A DNA stretch of 8,816 nucleotides, from NCBI GenBank assembly GCA_020724025.1, contig DYHU01000151.1, forward strand, positions 1-8,816, read 5' to 3'. The notes under the pieces were generated by a model. That model worked only from the letters and a program-made list of their open reading frames with translations, had not been told where the DNA came from and made no database searches. Position 1 is the stretch's first letter. Each line of letters begins with the position of its first letter. Source of the stretch: Syntrophorhabdus sp. Its GTDB lineage: Bacteria; Desulfobacterota; BSN033; UBA1163. The position numbers and the translations under genes were made by a program. This document shows, in pieces, positions 1-5,918 of the stretch.

Positions 1-91
1 CTGGATTCCTGCTGGAGTTTATCCCGAACTTTGTTACGGGACAGGAATGACAGAAAATAGCCTTTTCAGACTTTTTACGAGAACATCATTA
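1..91. repeat. Partial hairpin repeat, inverted copy of the element at the right end
   Basis: The first 91 bases hold a nested palindrome. ATTCCTG (5-11) pairs with CAGGAAT (42-48), and inside it TCCCG (22-26) pairs with CGGGA (37-41). Positions 42-88 match the reverse complement of 8635-8681 with two mismatches (45 of 47 bases), so this is one arm of the same repeat family in the opposite orientation. The left part of the element lies outside the window. The repeat ends just before the ribosome binding site of the next gene. No coding potential is seen in it. Confidence 0.8.
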
Positions 92-107
92 AAGGAGGGG
101 CTCATCA

Positions 108-290
108 ATGAATATCGGTGGAGTATCGATCATCCTGCTTCTCGGCATCCTCAACTTCCTTCTTATCCTCTTTCAGATAAGCACAGGGCTTCACTGGATC
201 AAAGTCCCCTTCGGGGTTCATAAAAAAACCGGGATGACTCTCTTTATTAGCGCCACCTTTCATGCCATTCTCGCAATCCTCGCTTCATAG
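108..290 (+). CDS. Small two-helix membrane protein, unknown function
   Basis: This is a 60-residue protein with two hydrophobic segments at about residues 6-28 and 42-59, joined by a short basic loop containing HKK. It should be an integral inner-membrane protein with few soluble residues. The start is well supported: an AGGAGGGG Shine-Dalgarno sequence lies about 7-8 bases upstream of ATG. Histidines occur at 29, 38 and 52; H38 and H52 are separated by 13 residues, a spacing seen between heme-ligating histidines in cytochrome-b-like and ferric-reductase-like membrane families, so it may be a mini-version or fragment of such a domain. That is inference from spacing only. The gene starts 17 bases after a hairpin repeat, and its stop lies 16 bases from the stop of the convergent HtrA-like gene, leaving no room for a dedicated terminator. 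No promoter was recognised. Confidence 0.65.
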   Translation: MNIGGVSIILLLGILNFLLILFQISTGLHWIKVPFGVHKKTGMTLFISATFHAILAILAS

Positions 291-306
291 GAGAGCCTCT
301 CGGGCC

Positions 307-1296
307 TTATAATATCTTCTGTGGTTTGAGCATGAGAAATTGGTGGCGATCAGCAGAGCGAATGGTGATCTCGCGGATCTGAATCCCCTGGAGGATCGTG
401 AGCGGGACATCCACTCCTGCATCTCCCAGCGCCCAGATCTTGCGATAAAAATCTCCAAGCCCTTTTACCGTTTCTCCCTTCACAGTAAGTATAAGGTCGC
501 CGGTTCTTACCCCCGCCTTTTCCGCAGGACTACCCGGCGTAATCCGGATGATGAAGACTCGACCCTGTGCTTCCTCCGAGTTGATTCCCAACCACGGTCT
601 GGGTGGCTTTCGTGGCCGGCCTTTTGTGATCAGATCGTCCAGAATCGAAGGCAGGAGGTCAATCGGAACAAAGATATTACAGGGGATGGTGCCGAATCCC
701 GGGATCACCACCTGGCTGAAAAGAGACCCGATGCCCACGAGTTGACCATTCCGGTCGATCAACGCCGCTCCGCCAAAATTGACATAAGCCGGCGCAGTAT
801 AGAGGGCATCTTCGAGAAGATATTCCCAGTACCCCGTAAACTCTTTCCGGCTGATGACCTGTACAGCCTGAACCGCTTCTTGGCCTCCATGGCCTGCTAC
901 CAGAACCGGTTCACCCTCCCTCACCTTGGACGATTGACCGATCTTGATTGGCTTCACATCGAGGGGTTTTTCTGTTCTCAAGAGACCAAAGCCTGTCGCA
1001 TGATCATAACCGACAAACATGGCGTTCATGGGCTTTCCTTCTGGTCCAGTCACCTCGATGCTCTCAGCCTCAATAATGAGATAACCGATCGTTAAAATAT
1101 GCCCCTTCGAATCGATGACTACTCCATGGCCTTCCCGCTCTGTTCCCAGGGTTCTTGCGGTTTGGGCTTCCTGGGGAATGACCGCCTTGATCTTCACAAC
1201 GGCTTTAAGGATCTCTTGGGCTTCCTGGTCTGCATAGGCAGGCAGGCTGATGGCGATGGAAATAACTATCAGGATTGCGAGGACGACCTTTTTCAT
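307..1296 (-). CDS. HtrA-like periplasmic protein with C-terminal PDZ domain; probable pseudoprotease
   Basis: This is a 329-residue exported protein. Residues 1-22 form a Sec signal peptide (MKK, hydrophobic core, AYA before D23). About 45-220 is a trypsin-like S1C fold and about 235-315 a PDZ domain (GSPAEKAG, TGDLIL). The fold is recognisable, but all three catalytic positions look changed. Where HtrA proteins have the His of the ILTNxHV motif, this one reads ILTIGYLI (Y72). The Asp of tDlA is Gly (TGFG, G102). The GNSGGPL serine loop reads NFGGAAL (173-179) with no Ser. It is therefore more likely a peptide-binding or scaffolding protein than an active protease. The start at 1296 is preferred over an upstream in-frame ATG at 1389 because it has GGAGG six bases upstream and begins exactly at the signal peptide; the extension would put about 31 charged residues before it. 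A possible -10 box lies at 1411-1416. Confidence 0.85.
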   Translation of the reverse strand: MKKVVLAILIVISIAISLPAYADQEAQEILKAVVKIKAVIPQEAQTARTLGTEREGHGVVIDSKGHILTIGYLIIEAESIEVTGPEGKPMNAMFVGYDHATGFGLLRTEKPLDVKPIKIGQSSKVREGEPVLVAGHGGQEAVQAVQVISRKEFTGYWEYLLEDALYTAPAYVNFGGAALIDRNGQLVGIGSLFSQVVIPGFGTIPCNIFVPIDLLPSILDDLITKGRPRKPPRPWLGINSEEAQGRVFIIRITPGSPAEKAGVRTGDLILTVKGETVKGLGDFYRKIWALGDAGVDVPLTILQGIQIREITIRSADRHQFLMLKPQKIL

Positions 1297-1300
1297 CTGG

Positions 1301-1307
1301 CACCTCC
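1301..1307 (-). promoter_or_regulatory. Ribosome binding site deciding the HtrA-like gene start
   Basis: Reading the minus strand, GGAGGTG precedes ATG at 1296, with six bases between GGAGG and the start codon. This selects the signal-peptide start over the longer frame opening at 1389. Confidence 0.75.
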
Positions 1308-1410
1308 GATCTTTCTCCCCCCTATTCTTCCTTCTCACCTTGCTGACCCGGCAAACTTCACCCCTTCGATCGTGTCGCTGGCCATCCAAGAAGGGACCAT
1401 ACCTTTTCTA

Positions 1411-1416
1411 ATTATA
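1411..1416 (-). promoter_or_regulatory. Candidate -10 box of the HtrA-like gene
   Basis: A perfect TATAAT hexamer reads on the minus strand, about 115 bases upstream of the chosen start. No convincing -35 box was found at 16-18 bases, so this would be an activator-dependent or weak promoter, or a chance match. Confidence 0.3.
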
Positions 1417-1529
1417 GTCTACACGAATGTCTCCGGATTTACCAGAACCTAAATGGAGCGATTCTTTTTGAAATACCCTGTAGCCGCCCCGTTTCTTCGG
1501 GACGTTTTAAAATCGCCTATTGGGTGATT

Positions 1530-1604
1530 CGTAGGGCAAGGCTTCAGCCTTGCCTGCCTACCGCAGGCGGGACATCAGAAGCAACCCTAAAAGGTTGCCC
1601 TACG
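1530..1604. repeat. 75-bp nested palindromic repeat (REP/MITE-like)
   Basis: The ends form a perfect 10-bp inverted repeat: CGTAGGGCAA at 1530-1539 and TTGCCCTACG at 1595-1604. Inside are further hairpins: GGCAAGGCT/AGCCTTGCC with a 2-base loop beginning at 1534, CCTGC/GCAGG around 1553-1567, and GCAACC/GGTTGC around 1581-1598. ATT stands on both outer sides and could be a 3-bp target duplication or chance. The element carries no ORF. The layout, two half-palindromes back to back, is typical of dispersed intergenic repeats; whether other copies exist cannot be judged from this window. Confidence 0.65.
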
Positions 1605-1633
1605 ATTAAATTTATGAAAATCCCTCAACTTAG

Positions 1634-1764
1634 GAGCCTGTTGCACAAATGACTAATCGAGTGTTTTGTCATGCTGAACTTGTTTCAGCATCTGGTAAAA
1701 TCAACGAGTTATGAGACCCTGAAACGAGTTCAGGGTGACAAATCAGGGTTTGTGCAACAGGCTC
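1634..1764. mobile_element. MITE-like element with 16-bp terminal inverted repeats and TTAG duplication
   Basis: The two ends are a perfect inverted repeat: GAGCCTGTTGCACAAA at 1634-1649 and its reverse complement at 1749-1764. TTAG flanks both sides (1630-1633 and 1765-1768), which looks like a 4-bp target-site duplication. The 131-bp body has no ORF but contains two internal hairpins, ATGCTGAA/TTTCAGCAT around 1671-1691 and ACCCTGAA/TTCAGGGT around 1717-1737. The two are diverged versions of one motif in inverted orientation. A transposase-less element mobilised in trans by an insertion sequence with the same ends is the simplest reading. TTAG fits the YTAR target preference known for IS5-type elements, so an IS5-family parent is a guess. 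Confidence 0.7.
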
Positions 1765-1787
1765 TTAGGCAGAAATTAAAAACAGGG

Positions 1788-2513
1788 TCAGGCCAGATAA
1801 GGTTCCCATTGTTTTAAGGTTTCATGAATGTAGCCGGCTGGTAGTTTGGTTACAACCCGATTGTGACCGGGCAGAAGAATTTTTACCTCCCGCTCGGAAA
1901 GCTGTTTCAAGGAATCCTTGAGCGCCGCTCCATCAGCTCCAAAAAGATCGAACCGGCCGATGGCATGATCCACATAGAGGACATCGCCTGGAATGAGAAT
2001 TTTTTCGGCTGAATCATAGAGACCAATACTGCCCAGAGAGTGCCCAGGAATATGAATCACCTCCCAGGCCATATCTCCTATCTTCAGGGTTTCTCCTCCC
2101 TGAAGTTTTTGATCGACCTTGAAAGTAAAGGATCCGGACTTTATCCCATACTGCATCTGACAGACCTGCTGAAACATGTCCATCCCGTAAACCGTTCTCT
2201 CGTCTCCCTGTTCCAGGGGTTCTCCCTCCAGACGGTGGATCCAGAGCTCTGCCCAGGGAATTCTCTTCTGAATCTCAGCGAGAGCGCCGATATGGTCGAA
2301 ATGGGTATGGGTCATAATGATTCTTTTGATATCCTCCAGATTGATCCCCATCTTCTCAATCGAATCAATCTTATAATCCCCCTTTCCGATGAGACCCGGA
2401 TCGATGAGGGAAAGGTCCTTAGAAGATGGATTTCCAATCACACAGGTGTGGGAATCCGGCATCATCTCGTCCTGCCCCGGAATGAAATAGACACCCTCGG
2501 TAATCTTTGGCAT
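1788..2513 (-). CDS. Metallo-beta-lactamase-fold hydrolase
   Basis: This is a 241-residue, probably cytoplasmic protein with the complete dinuclear metal site of the family: HTHFDH (H69, H71, D73, H74), H158 in IPGHSLGS, D177 in PGDVLY and H217 in LPGHNRV. It covers one full metallo-beta-lactamase domain with no extra domain. Such stand-alone hydrolases include glyoxalase-II-like thioesterases, lactonases and others; the substrate cannot be read from sequence. The start is taken at ATG 2513 because GGAGG ends six bases before it. An in-frame GTG at 2519 would begin directly after the Shine-Dalgarno sequence and is rejected. The gene is transcribed divergently from the HD-domain gene across 252 bases, and a TTGACA box at 2569-2574 may start it. 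Its stop lies 23 bases from the MITE-like element. Confidence 0.9.
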   Translation of the reverse strand: MPKITEGVYFIPGQDEMMPDSHTCVIGNPSSKDLSLIDPGLIGKGDYKIDSIEKMGINLEDIKRIIMTHTHFDHIGALAEIQKRIPWAELWIHRLEGEPLEQGDERTVYGMDMFQQVCQMQYGIKSGSFTFKVDQKLQGGETLKIGDMAWEVIHIPGHSLGSIGLYDSAEKILIPGDVLYVDHAIGRFDLFGADGAALKDSLKQLSEREVKILLPGHNRVVTKLPAGYIHETLKQWEPYLA

Positions 2514-2544
2514 GATCACCCTCCGTTTGTATTGATTTTAAAAT

Positions 2545-2574
2545 CGAATAACCCAATGATGAGACTATTGTCAA
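2545..2574 (-). promoter_or_regulatory. Candidate promoter of the first metallo-beta-lactamase-fold gene
   Basis: On the minus strand a perfect TTGACA (2569-2574) is followed after 18 bases by TATTCG (2545-2550), which matches only three of six -10 positions. Transcription would begin about 25 bases upstream of the chosen ATG, with the Shine-Dalgarno sequence inside the leader. The -35 box is strong and the -10 box weak. Confidence 0.4.
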
Positions 2575-2714
2575 TCTTTTACACAGAACCGTTAAGGAAG
2601 CACCAAATCCCAACCAAAACCTTTTGGGCCATTTGGTTATTTAAATTTGGAGCTTATTTGGAATTTGTGATTTGTGATTTGAAATTTTATCTATTGCCCC
2701 CCTTTTCTTACCTC

Positions 2715-2742
2715 TTGACCTGCACGGGAACGGCATGATAAA
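2715..2742 (+). promoter_or_regulatory. Weak candidate promoter of the HD-domain gene
   Basis: TTGACC (2715-2720) and GATAAA (2737-2742), 16 bases apart, would start transcription shortly before the AGGAGG ribosome binding site at 2753-2758. The -10 box is poor. The upstream stretch 2630-2700 is AT-rich, with a short GTGATTT tandem (about 2668-2682) and no other clear signal. Confidence 0.25.
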
Positions 2743-2765
2743 GGAAAGGACAAGGAGGAATTAAA

Positions 2766-3344
2766 ATGGGAGAAAAGATACCGGCACGACAGGAAGCCTT
2801 AGAATTTCTTCATCAATACAATGAGAGCGATAGTCTTCGAAAGCATGCCTATGCGGTCGAAGGGGTCATGCGCTACATCGCAAGGAAGCGGGGCGAGGAC
2901 GAGGAGAAATGGGGGATCATCGGTCTGATTCACGATCTCGACTATGAGAAGTTTCCCGACCAGCATTGCACCAAGACAGGAGAGATCCTCAAAGAACAGG
3001 GATGGCCAGAGGAGTATATCCGGGCCGCTGTCTCTCATGGGTGGGGTATCTGCTCTGAGGTCAGGCCCGAGACCGATTTAGAAAAGTATCTCTATACCAT
3101 CGATGAGCTCACGGGGCTCGTCGTAACGACCGCTCTGATTCGTCCCTCAAAGAGTGTTTTAGATGTCCAGGTGAAATCCGTAAAGAACAAATGGAAGGAT
3201 AAGAGATTTGCCGCCGGCGTGGATCGTTCGATCATCGAAAAAGGAGCGGAGATGCTTCAGGTTGGTCTGGACGAACTGATCGACGACACGATCAAGGGGA
3301 TGCAGGAGGTCGCGGAATCCATTGGATTGAAGGGAAATCTGTGA
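2766..3344 (+). CDS. HD-domain phosphohydrolase-like protein
   Basis: This is a 192-residue soluble protein with the HD superfamily metal-binding pattern: H27 (RKHAYAVE), H56-D57 in LIHDLDY and D113 in TIDELTG, with an additional H91 in AVSHGWG. It is one compact HD domain (about 20-125) followed by a helical tail. HD proteins of this size hydrolyse phosphate esters of nucleotides or similar small molecules; nothing here names the substrate. The start is firm, with AGGAGG seven bases upstream of ATG. The C-terminal part (about 130-185) is helical and rich in K, E and D. The gene is divergent from the metallo-beta-lactamase-fold gene, and its stop is only 12 bases from the stop of the convergent nitroreductase gene. 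Confidence 0.85.
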   Translation: MGEKIPARQEALEFLHQYNESDSLRKHAYAVEGVMRYIARKRGEDEEKWGIIGLIHDLDYEKFPDQHCTKTGEILKEQGWPEEYIRAAVSHGWGICSEVRPETDLEKYLYTIDELTGLVVTTALIRPSKSVLDVQVKSVKNKWKDKRFAAGVDRSIIEKGAEMLQVGLDELIDDTIKGMQEVAESIGLKGNL

Positions 3345-3356
3345 ACTTGGGTAAAT

Positions 3357-3944
3357 TCAAACCTTCCCTATGGGAATGATATAGAGGGGTTCTTCTTCGA
3401 TTCCCAGAATCTCTTTGACCTGCTTATCTTCAAAGGCTCCAATCATGACTGTTCCCATATTTAAAGCGACGGCTTGAAGGGAAACATTCTGGCCCACATG
3501 ACCTACCTCCATATGGACATAACGCATCCCTCTCTGACCATAATGGCCGGCAGTTCTATCATAATCTGCGGAAATGATAATACTAATAGGTGCCCTTTCG
3601 ATCATCCTCTGTTCCAGGGCCGCCCGGCACAACCCTCTCCGGACATCCTGTTCTTTGATCCTTTCCAGAGTGTGTTTTGAAATGGAGTAATGATAGACCC
3701 CTGGCTCCAGCCCTTCCACCTCACCCACAACCAGATAGATCTCCAGTGGATAGGTTGCGCCTGCAGAAGGAGCAGTTCTCCGATAGAGATTTTTGCCTGA
3801 GCCTGCCCAGAGAAGTTGAGAAACCTCCTCTAAACTCAATGAGCCCTTCTTATAGTCTCTCACCGATCTTCTTTGATTAAGGGTCTCTTCGATCGAAAGG
3901 GCCCCTTTCTCTTTCGGTTTTGGAAGTGTAATTTCTTTTACCAT
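3357..3944 (-). CDS. SagB-type nitroreductase-family FMN oxidoreductase
   Basis: This 195-residue protein has the nitroreductase fold. It shows the N-terminal FMN-phosphate motif RRSVRDY (25-31), the PSAGATYPLEIY segment (59-70) characteristic of the SagB/thiazoline-oxidase branch, a second flavin-contact region around MIGAFED (167-173) and a C-terminal PIGK (191-194). Known members oxidise azolines in modified peptides or act as general NAD(P)H-dependent reductases. No cyclodehydratase (YcaO), leader peptide or transporter lies nearby, so a role in peptide modification is not supported and this is best called a lone SagB-like oxidoreductase. ATG 3944 is preceded by an AAAGGGG stretch that can serve as a ribosome binding site. 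Upstream on its own strand lies a REP-like nested palindrome (3976-4035), through which any promoter would have to read or behind which it must lie. Confidence 0.88.
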   Translation of the reverse strand: MVKEITLPKPKEKGALSIEETLNQRRSVRDYKKGSLSLEEVSQLLWAGSGKNLYRRTAPSAGATYPLEIYLVVGEVEGLEPGVYHYSISKHTLERIKEQDVRRGLCRAALEQRMIERAPISIIISADYDRTAGHYGQRGMRYVHMEVGHVGQNVSLQAVALNMGTVMIGAFEDKQVKEILGIEEEPLYIIPIGKV

Positions 3945-3975
3945 ATCCCACCCCTTTCTCCTGACTGGGTCAAGC

Positions 3976-4035
3976 CTGAACCAAACAAGTTCAGGGAGGG
4001 CTGATGCATTCCCGCCAGGGCGGGACTAAAGCCCT
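3976..4035. repeat. REP-like nested palindrome
   Basis: Three dyads lie in tandem and nested: CTGAAC/GTTCAG (3976-3981 with 3989-3994), AGGGCT/AGCCCT (3997-4002 with 4030-4035) and, inside the latter, CCCGCC/GGCGGG (4011-4016 with 4019-4024). It resembles the other intergenic repeats in the window in design though not in sequence. It has no coding potential and no T tract that would make a simple terminator. Confidence 0.5.
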
Positions 4036-4093
4036 GAGTGACAGGTTGGCCTGGAGATTTAAGGTTCATCACTGAGGGGTTACTTTATATGTT

Positions 4094-4122
4094 TTGACAA
4101 GCCTGCCCCTGCCATATATAAT
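4094..4122 (+). promoter_or_regulatory. Perfect consensus sigma-70 promoter
   Basis: TTGACA (4094-4099) and TATAAT (4117-4122) are separated by exactly 17 bases, matching the housekeeping sigma-70 consensus at all 12 positions. Transcription should begin near 4129 and run into the possible 41-codon ORF and the nucleotidyltransferase. Such a promoter is strong and usually needs a repressor if its product is harmful, which fits a self-regulated module. Confidence 0.75.
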
Positions 4123-4140
4123 CTACCCATAAATAGAATA

Positions 4141-4197
4141 AACTTAAAAAATAAGTTGGGCAACAAGAAATAAAATTTCTTCATAACTATTCATAGT
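4141..4197 (+). promoter_or_regulatory. Three small palindromes in the leader, candidate operators
   Basis: Just downstream of the predicted transcription start are AACTTA/TAAGTT (4141-4146, 4152-4157), GAAAT/ATTTC (4167-4171, 4175-4179) and ACTAT/ATAGT (4186-4190, 4193-4197). Each has a short loop. They could bind a repressor or fold in the RNA; they could also be chance in AT-rich sequence. Confidence 0.3.
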
Positions 4198-4232
4198 ACC
4201 TAAAGGATATTGAGACTTCGATACGCCATCCT

Positions 4233-4358
4233 ATGGATACACCGGGGAAAAAAGTTGAGAGCAAAGTCCCCAGGGATGCCGATTTGAACCGTATTCTATG
4301 CGAAGTTCTTCGAGAACGCGAAACAGCAATCCATGGGATAAGGAGAGCGCCAAGATGA
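4233..4358 (+). CDS. Possible 41-residue charged protein overlapping the nucleotidyltransferase gene
   Basis: ATG 4233 opens a 41-codon frame that ends in TGA at 4356-4358, so its stop overlaps the next gene's start as ATGA, a classic sign of translational coupling. The peptide is highly charged (many K, R, D, E). Residues 15-31 (from DADLNRIL through the RERE stretch) could form an amphipathic helix, and the tail HGIRRAPR is basic. No known domain is recognised. Against it, no Shine-Dalgarno sequence lies at a useful distance from 4233 (AAAGG is about 26 bases upstream), and a competing frame in register with the next gene is also open from 4298. It could be a small antitoxin, a coupling leader peptide, the remnant of a longer gene, or chance. 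Confidence 0.35.
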   Translation: MDTPGKKVESKVPRDADLNRILCEVLRERETAIHGIRRAPR

Positions 4359-4885
4359 CAGGTAAGGAATTCCTAAATTCTCTGGCAAAAGGGCAATCAG
4401 ACATAGTTCAGATACTACTCGATATTATCGCCGAGACGGCTTCTCCGTACTGTGTTATCGGTGGTCTGGCCGTGAATGCTTACGTTGAGCCGGTGGTGAG
4501 CCTTGATGTAGATATTGTAATAGCGGTTAAAAATGTGGAAGCGGCCTCCCGTGCTGCCGAAAGGCGGGGATTAAAAATTGAACAATTCGAATATAGCTTG
4601 AACATCAGCAGTCCTCAATCGGATCTTCGGATTCAACTTCAGACTGATCCTCGATACCAGGAATTTATTCCCCGTGCAGAGTTGAAGGATGTCCTGGGTT
4701 ATAAGATGTATGTGGCCGGCCTCGACGACGTTTTGCAGGGAAAAGTGTGGGCGTACTCCGATCAAAACAGGCGGAGAAGCAAACGACAAAAAGATCTGGC
4801 TGATATTCTGCGTATCATTGAAATATATCCAAAGCTCAAGGCCAAACTCCCTCCGATTCTGCAAGAGGAATTAGAGAAGGAATAG
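4355..4885 (+). CDS. Nucleotidyltransferase-fold protein, MNT/AbiEii-like
   Basis: This is a 176-residue soluble protein. Its signature is the DNA-polymerase-beta-type nucleotidyltransferase core: a helix (about 14-28), VIGGLAVNAY (34-43) with the GG motif, then SLDVDIVI (49-56) giving the D51/D53 metal pair. The C-terminal region carries YKMYVAGLDDVLQGK (116-130) and RSKRQKDLADIL (141-152), matching the K...R.KD..D pattern of AbiEii-like and minimal nucleotidyltransferases. No clear third acidic residue is seen (the equivalent strand reads LRIQLQTD), so activity is uncertain. Relatives act in toxin-antitoxin or abortive-infection pairs by adding nucleotides to tRNA or to a partner protein. 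ATG 4355 is chosen because AAGGAG lies 9 bases upstream; an in-frame ATG at 4298 would add 19 residues. The consensus promoter at 4094-4122 drives it. No HEPN or AbiEi-type partner of normal size is present. Confidence 0.8.
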   Translation: MTGKEFLNSLAKGQSDIVQILLDIIAETASPYCVIGGLAVNAYVEPVVSLDVDIVIAVKNVEAASRAAERRGLKIEQFEYSLNISSPQSDLRIQLQTDPRYQEFIPRAELKDVLGYKMYVAGLDDVLQGKVWAYSDQNRRRSKRQKDLADILRIIEIYPKLKAKLPPILQEELEKE

Positions 4886-5005
4886 TCAGGGAACAAACCA
4901 CTCCGGTGGATGGCTTACAGCTACCATTGACCTCCGACGATAGGCATAAGGAAGGGCTCAATCATCAAATGGCCACTCCTGATATCAAAACAGGCGCTTG
5001 TCAGT

Positions 5006-5884
5006 CTAAAATTCTTTTAGCGTATAATACACTCCCCTGACTACCTCTGCCATCTTTTCAAAATCGAGCGTATCAATCGTATCCGTCTCCTGATGGTAAT
5101 TCTGATTCCTGAAGAACGAAGTGTCGGTCACCATAATGGCCCGGTATCCATGACGCCAGAAGGAATAATTGTCCGAAAGATTGATCCCCCCGAAAAATTC
5201 CGGAGCGGTTAACGACCTCGCATCGATGGCCGAATGTTTTCTGATTCCTTTTTTGAAAAGGGAGACATATTTCGATGAGCGAAAATTCCCCACCACCCCG
5301 ATGAAGTCCGCTGTCCTGGGATAGAAAAGGTTCATGCCCGGAAGGGGATAGTTTTGAATTCGTTCCGGGCGGAAGAACCCGATCATCTCCAGCGAAACCA
5401 TCACTTCAACCGGGCACCCTTGTTCTTTCAGATGTTTTGCAAAAACCATGCTTCCCATATTGGGGAATCCAAAGCAGGGAGGTTCCTCATTGACAAAGGC
5501 AACAAAGATAAGGATCTTTCTGTTCTGGATGTTCTGATATAACCTTGCCAGTTCCAGCAAACCTGCCACAGCCGAACCATTATCGTCAGCGCCGGGCGTT
5601 CCAGGAACGGTATCATAATGGGCGCCGATGATTACCGTTTCCTTCTCCGTTCCGGCCTTTTCAGCGATCAGGTTCGAGACATTCTTCCCGTAGCACGAAT
5701 AGGTCTGACGCCACACCGTATATCCAGAGGAGGTGAAGGCCGATTCGATATATTCAGCGGCCCGAGAGAGGGAACCCTCCCTCCAGAGATGCCGCTCTCC
5801 GATGTTGCAGGAGAAAAACTCGACATGTCTATAAAGATTTTCCTTCACAGCCTGCTTCTCGAACGGATGATGTTCTTTATCCAT
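5006..5884 (-). CDS. M28-family zinc metallopeptidase
   Basis: This is an M28-type aminopeptidase-like protein of about 292 residues. The di-metal site is complete: H89 in GAHYD with D91, D101 in GADDNGS, E133/E134 in VNEEPP (general base and ligand), E166 in SLEMIGF where others often have D, and H264 in NYHQETDT. The N-terminal part (15-75) is the usual capping region before the catalytic core. No signal peptide is visible, so it is probably cytoplasmic, hydrolysing peptides or an amide of unknown identity. It is the second gene of an operon with the metallo-beta-lactamase-fold gene upstream. The start is uncertain: ATG 5884 leaves a 34-base gap and has only a weak GAGAG site, ATG 5899 has none, and ATG 5932 would overlap the upstream stop by 14 bases with AAGGA almost touching the codon. 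The open frame continues to 6025, but that part duplicates the upstream gene. Confidence 0.87.
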   Translation of the reverse strand: MDKEHHPFEKQAVKENLYRHVEFFSCNIGERHLWREGSLSRAAEYIESAFTSSGYTVWRQTYSCYGKNVSNLIAEKAGTEKETVIIGAHYDTVPGTPGADDNGSAVAGLLELARLYQNIQNRKILIFVAFVNEEPPCFGFPNMGSMVFAKHLKEQGCPVEVMVSLEMIGFFRPERIQNYPLPGMNLFYPRTADFIGVVGNFRSSKYVSLFKKGIRKHSAIDARSLTAPEFFGGINLSDNYSFWRHGYRAIMVTDTSFFRNQNYHQETDTIDTLDFEKMAEVVRGVYYTLKEF

Positions 5885-5918
5885 ACGGCTGACTCTCATC
5901 TCTTTGGCATGAAAAAAC

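Larger units (their letters stand above)
1297..1787. other. Intergenic region with two palindromic elements
   Basis: This 490-base gap between two minus-strand genes holds no credible coding sequence; the frames open through it are shadows or run through repeats. From left to right it holds the leader and possible -10 box of the HtrA-like gene, small dyads (for example CCCG/CGGG around 1484-1499), a 75-bp nested palindrome (1530-1604) and a 131-bp MITE-like element (1634-1764). Confidence 0.7.
3945..4354. other. Divergent intergenic region: palindrome, strong promoter, leader
   Basis: This is the region between the nitroreductase and the nucleotidyltransferase. It contains a REP-like nested palindrome (3976-4035), a consensus promoter (4094-4122), three small AT-rich dyads in the leader (4141-4197) and a possible 41-codon ORF (4233-4358). 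The stretch 4080-4210 is distinctly richer in A and T than the genes on either side. Confidence 0.7.

Noticed and set aside
291..301. GAGA/TCTC hairpin between the convergent first two genes as a terminator
   Set aside because: The stem is only four pairs and no T tract follows.
340..1452. Long plus-strand open frames opposite the HtrA-like gene (251 and 117 codons)
   Set aside because: They are antisense to a gene with clear signal peptide, fold and PDZ motifs, lack ribosome binding sites, and their translations show no domain.
1530..1768. CRISPR-like repeat array
   Set aside because: The repeats are palindromic elements of different sequence without regular spacers and without cas genes.
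2040..2738. Plus-strand 232-codon frame opposite the metallo-beta-lactamase-fold gene
   Set aside because: It covers the complement of the metal-binding motifs and then runs through the AT-rich divergent promoter region; no recognisable protein.
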